A stretch of 64,000 bases of DNA. Origin: Lelliottia nimipressuralis. GTDB taxonomy: Bacteria > Pseudomonadota > Gammaproteobacteria > Enterobacterales > Enterobacteriaceae. The notes beneath the pieces are model-generated. The model ran no database searches, was not told the origin of the DNA, and saw nothing but the letters and a program-made list of their open reading frames with translations. The stretch spans positions 124,001 through 188,000 of the forward strand of contig NZ_SDDX01000020.1 in assembly GCF_004115925.1 (NCBI RefSeq), given 5' to 3'. Within the stretch, counting starts at the first letter, position 1. The number at the start of each line of letters is the position of its first letter. Below, piece after piece: positions 61,320-64,000 of the stretch. The position numbers were made by a program, and so were the translations under genes.

Positions 61320-62864
61320 TTATTCCACGATGAACAGCGGCTTGCCAGTCATCTCTTGCGGGATTTCCATACCCATCAGCGTCAACATGGTTGGTGCGAT
61401 GTCAGAAAGCTTGCCGCCTTCCACTGCTTTCAGAGATTTCTCACCCACGTAAATCAGCGGAACAGGCAGGTTGGTGTGTGCTGTGTGCGCCTGTCCGGTA
61501 GACGGATCGCGCATCTGTTCTGCGTTACCGTGGTCAGCTGTAATCAGCAGTTGGCCACCGACGGATTCGACCGCTTTGGTCACTTCGTCAACGCAGTGGT
61601 CCAGCGCTTCAACCGCTTTCACCGCGGCTTCCATCACGCCCGTATGCCCGACCATATCGCCGTTCGGGTAGTTACAGATGATGGTGTCGTATTTACCGCT
61701 TTTAATTGCCGCAACCAGTTTCTCGGTCAGTTCAGCAGAGCTCATTTCTGGCTGTAGATCGTAAGTCGCCACTTTCGGAGAGTTGATCAGAATGCGGTCT
61801 TCGCCTTTGAACGGCTCTTCAACACCGCCGTTGAAGAAGAAGGTCACGTGCGCATATTTTTCGGTTTCAGAAATACGTAGCTGCGTTTTGTCGTTCTTCG
61901 CCATCCACTCGCCGAAGGTGTTTGCCAGCGATGCCGGTGGATACGCGCAAGGGACTTTGATGTCTGCGGCGTACTCGGTCAGCATGATGAAGTCGAGGTT
62001 CACGACTTTTTTACGGGCAAAACCGTCGAAATCCGCGTTCACGAAAGCGCGGGTGATTTCGCGCGCACGGTCAGCGCGGAAGTTCATGAAGATCAGCGCA
62101 TCGCCGTCTTCCATTGCGGCATCGGCCTGGCCTTCAGCACGGATCACGGTCGCTTTCACGAATTCGTCGTTTTCATCGCGCGCGTAAGCGGCTTCCAGAC
62201 CGGCAACAGCGGTATCAAACTGGAATTCGCCTGCTGCCTGGGTCATCAGGTCGTAGGCTTTCTCAACGCGGTCCCAGCGGTTGTCGCGGTCCATGGCGAA
62301 GTAACGGCCAATGATAGACGCCACGCGGCCTTTGCCCAGTTCAGAAAATTTCTCTTCAAAGGTTTGCAGGGAGGATTTCGCGCTGCGCGGTGGGGTGTCG
62401 CGGCCGTCGAGGAAAGCGTGCAGATAGATTTTTTCTGCGCCGCGTTCGGCAGCCATCTCAACCATCGCCAGGATGTGATCTTCGTGGCTGTGAACACCAC
62501 CTGCAGAGAGCAGGCCCATGATGTGGACGGCTTTGCCCGCATTGACCGCTTTATCAACGGCGGTGGTCAACACCGGGTTGGTGAAGAAAGTACGTTCTTT
62601 AATTTCAACGTCCAGGCGGGTCAGGTCCTGATAGACGATACGACCGGCGCCCAGGTTGACGTGTCCCACTTCGGAGTTGCCCATCTGACGGTCTGGCAGG
62701 CCAACTTCCAGGCCAGAAGCGTCAATCAGGGTATGCGGACGTTTTGCCCACAGCGCATCCATGACCGGGGTTTTAGCGTTGAAAATGGCGTTATCCTGGC
62801 TGTCCTCACGATAGCCATAACCATCCAGAATCACCAGTACCATAGGTTTTTTAGAAACCGACAT
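61320..62864 (-). CDS. gpmI: 2,3-bisphosphoglycerate-independent phosphoglycerate mutase
   Basis: A 514-residue manganese-dependent glycolytic enzyme that interconverts 3- and 2-phosphoglycerate. The alkaline-phosphatase fold is seen in [12 protein letters not shown], the phospho-acceptor serine in [15 protein letters not shown], and metal ligands in [12 protein letters not shown] and [11 protein letters not shown]. The start at 62864 has GAGG at eight bases; the nine-codon longer frame is less likely. It heads the gpmI-envC-yibQ run and is divergent from yibN. Confidence 0.97.
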   Translation of the reverse strand: MSVSKKPMVLVILDGYGYREDSQDNAIFNAKTPVMDALWAKRPHTLIDASGLEVGLPDRQMGNSEVGHVNLGAGRIVYQDLTRLDVEIKERTFFTNPVLTTAVDKAVNAGKAVHIMGLLSAGGVHSHEDHILAMVEMAAERGAEKIYLHAFLDGRDTPPRSAKSSLQTFEEKFSELGKGRVASIIGRYFAMDRDNRWDRVEKAYDLMTQAAGEFQFDTAVAGLEAAYARDENDEFVKATVIRAEGQADAAMEDGDALIFMNFRADRAREITRAFVNADFDGFARKKVVNLDFIMLTEYAADIKVPCAYPPASLANTFGEWMAKNDKTQLRISETEKYAHVTFFFNGGVEEPFKGEDRILINSPKVATYDLQPEMSSAELTEKLVAAIKSGKYDTIICNYPNGDMVGHTGVMEAAVKAVEALDHCVDEVTKAVESVGGQLLITADHGNAEQMRDPSTGQAHTAHTNLPVPLIYVGEKSLKAVEGGKLSDIAPTMLTLMGMEIPQEMTGKPLFIVE

Positions 62865-63112
62865 TGCGACAACCTCATGCTCAAGAGACAAAAAATTTGC
62901 GTAATTTTACTACAGCTGAATCGATAAAATAGCCGCAGAAGATCAAAGAAAGGGAGGGGACAGGCGGCGGGTGTGCTCATTTTGACGCTTTTTTTTCGTG
63001 GCATGCCGCAGAAAATGGATTAGCTTATTCTCGCTGGCTGTATTTGCCACAACGCACAGGTATACTCCTGTCCTGGTTTTTTTAATCACTACGTCGGGAG
63101 TTGTTACCCCCC

Positions 63113-63544
63113 ATGCAAGAAATTATGCAATTTGTTAGCCGCCACCCAGTACTCAGTATCGCGTGGATTGGTTTACTGGCCGCTGTGCTGTTCACCACGT
63201 TTAAAGGCCTTACGTCTAAAGTTAAGGTTATTACCCGTGGCGAAGCAACGCGCCTCATCAACAAAGAAGACGCGGTCGTTGTGGATCTGCGCCAGCGTGA
63301 TGATTTCCGTAAAGGGCACATTGCAGGGTCTATTAACCTGCTGCCAACAGAAATCAAAGCCAACAATCTTGGCGAGCTGGAAAAGCATAAAGACAAACCG
63401 ATTATCGTGGTTGACGGTACCGGCATGCAGGCTCAGGACCCGGCGAGCGCACTCACCAAAGCTGGCTTCGATAAAGTCTTTGTACTGAAAGACGGCGTCT
63501 CTGGCTGGAGCGGTGAGAATCTGCCTTTAGTTCGCGGTAAATAA
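63113..63544 (+). CDS. yibN: Rhodanese-like membrane protein YibN, no cysteine
   Basis: A 143-residue protein with one N-terminal membrane segment (~10-30, [20 protein letters not shown]) and a cytoplasmic rhodanese-like domain ([22 protein letters not shown] ... [11 protein letters not shown]). Where an active-site cysteine would be expected the loop reads [12 protein letters not shown], and the entire protein contains no cysteine, so it cannot be a normal sulfurtransferase. It leads yibN-grxC-secB. The start at 63113 (MQEIMQF) matches E. coli. Confidence 0.95.
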   Translation: MQEIMQFVSRHPVLSIAWIGLLAAVLFTTFKGLTSKVKVITRGEATRLINKEDAVVVDLRQRDDFRKGHIAGSINLLPTEIKANNLGELEKHKDKPIIVVDGTGMQAQDPASALTKAGFDKVFVLKDGVSGWSGENLPLVRGK

Positions 63545-63557
63545 GAGGAACGACGTG

Positions 63558-63806
63558 ATGGCCAATATTGAAATCTACACCAAAGCGACCTGCCCGTTTT
63601 GCCATCGTGCAAAAGCGCTGCTAAACAGCAAAGGGGTAACTTTCCAGGAACTGCCCATTGATGGCGATGCGGCAAAACGTGAAGAGATGATCAAACGTAG
63701 TGGCCGCACGACGGTTCCGCAGATTTTTATTGATGCGCAGCACATTGGCGGCTGTGATGACTTGTATGCGCTGGATGCACGCGGCGGGCTCGATCCCCTG
63801 CTGTGA
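63558..63806 (+). CDS. grxC: Glutaredoxin 3
   Basis: An 82-residue glutaredoxin with the redox motif C-P-F-C (E. coli has C-P-Y-C), TVPQIF (cis-proline) and GGCDDL glutathione-binding region. It reduces protein disulfides and mixed disulfides with glutathione. ATG 63558 is preferred over the GTG one codon upstream. It follows yibN by 13 bp and precedes secB. Confidence 0.97.
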   Translation: MANIEIYTKATCPFCHRAKALLNSKGVTFQELPIDGDAAKREEMIKRSGRTTVPQIFIDAQHIGGCDDLYALDARGGLDPLL

Positions 63807-63839
63807 TAGCGTTTTAGGACAATTAAAAAGGGTATTTCC

Positions 63840-64000
63840 ATGTCAGAACAAAACAACAACGAAATGAGTTTCCAGATCCAGCGCATCTACACCAAAGATG
63901 TCTCTTTCGAAGCTCCAAATGCGCCACACGTTTTCCAGAAAGATTGGCAGCCAGAGGTTAAACTTGATCTTGATACTGCTTCTACCCAACTGGCAGAAGA
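63840..64000 (+). CDS. secB: Protein-export chaperone SecB, truncated by window edge
   Basis: The first ~53 residues of SecB ([20 protein letters not shown]...[14 protein letters not shown]) are present before the window ends. SecB keeps preproteins unfolded and hands them to SecA. AAAAGGG precedes the ATG. It is the third gene of the yibN-grxC-secB operon. Confidence 0.98.
   Translation, partial: MSEQNNNEMSFQIQRIYTKDVSFEAPNAPHVFQKDWQPEVKLDLDTASTQLAE

Overview
The window is a piece of an enterobacterial chromosome, most like Enterobacter and close relatives (Leclercia, Lelliottia, Klebsiella side). The evidence is an E. coli-like backbone order (selC-yicJI-yicH-xanP-recG-trmH-spoT-rpoZ-gmk-ligB-yicG-yicC-rph-pyrE-slmA-dut-coaBC-radC-rpmBG-mutM-coaD-waa locus-hldD-kbl-tdh-yibQ-envC-gpmI-yibN-grxC-secB) combined with a Klebsiella/Enterobacter-type LPS core locus: waaE beside waaA, a WabG-like and a WabH-like glycosyltransferase, and no E. 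coli-type waaRJIYZ block.

Positions 1 to about 16,073 are a genomic island inserted at the 3' end of the selenocysteine tRNA gene selC (minus strand, 16074-16168). Its left end lies outside the window. From selC leftwards it carries a P4-type tyrosine integrase, a cN-I-like 5'-nucleotidase, and a tightly packed run of hsdM, hsdS, an ABC/SMC-type ATPase and an HNH nuclease behind a separately terminated hsdR. Further left is a P4/CP4-57-like block: an unknown gene, alpA, a YfjJ/YagK-type (inovirus Gp2-like) protein with rolling-circle Rep motifs, a putative ribbon-helix-helix protein, a YfjP-like GTPase and a truncated DUF932 gene. The DNA from hsdS to the HNH gene is visibly AT-richer than hsdR and hsdM, so the island is mosaic. 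The ATPase-HNH pair coupled to the type I restriction-modification genes is the best candidate for a little-described defence module.

Positions 16,074-41,734 are backbone: alpha-xyloside uptake and hydrolysis (yicJ, yicI), an AsmA-like protein, xanthine permease, the gmk-rpoZ-spoT-trmH-recG operon, ligB, an extra phosphoethanolamine transferase, yicG, yicC, rph-pyrE with its attenuator, slmA, dut, coaBC, radC, ribosomal protein genes, mutM and coaD. spoT carries a one-base frameshift after codon ~202. gltS (between recG and xanP in E. coli K-12) and dinD (between yicG and yicC) are not present at their K-12 positions.

Positions 41,738-55,690 are the LPS core locus. waaA-waaE (then coaD) attach Kdo and the first branch sugar. 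hldD-waaF-waaC-waaQ-like-wabG-like form the heptose operon. A WabH-like gene faces it convergently. waaL, two further glycosyltransferases and a sulfatase-fold PEtN transferase form another minus-strand block. Positions 55,906-64,000 hold kbl-tdh (threonine breakdown), a GT2 gene at the place of E. coli waaH, yibQ, envC and gpmI on the minus strand, and the yibN-grxC-secB operon, cut by the window end inside secB.
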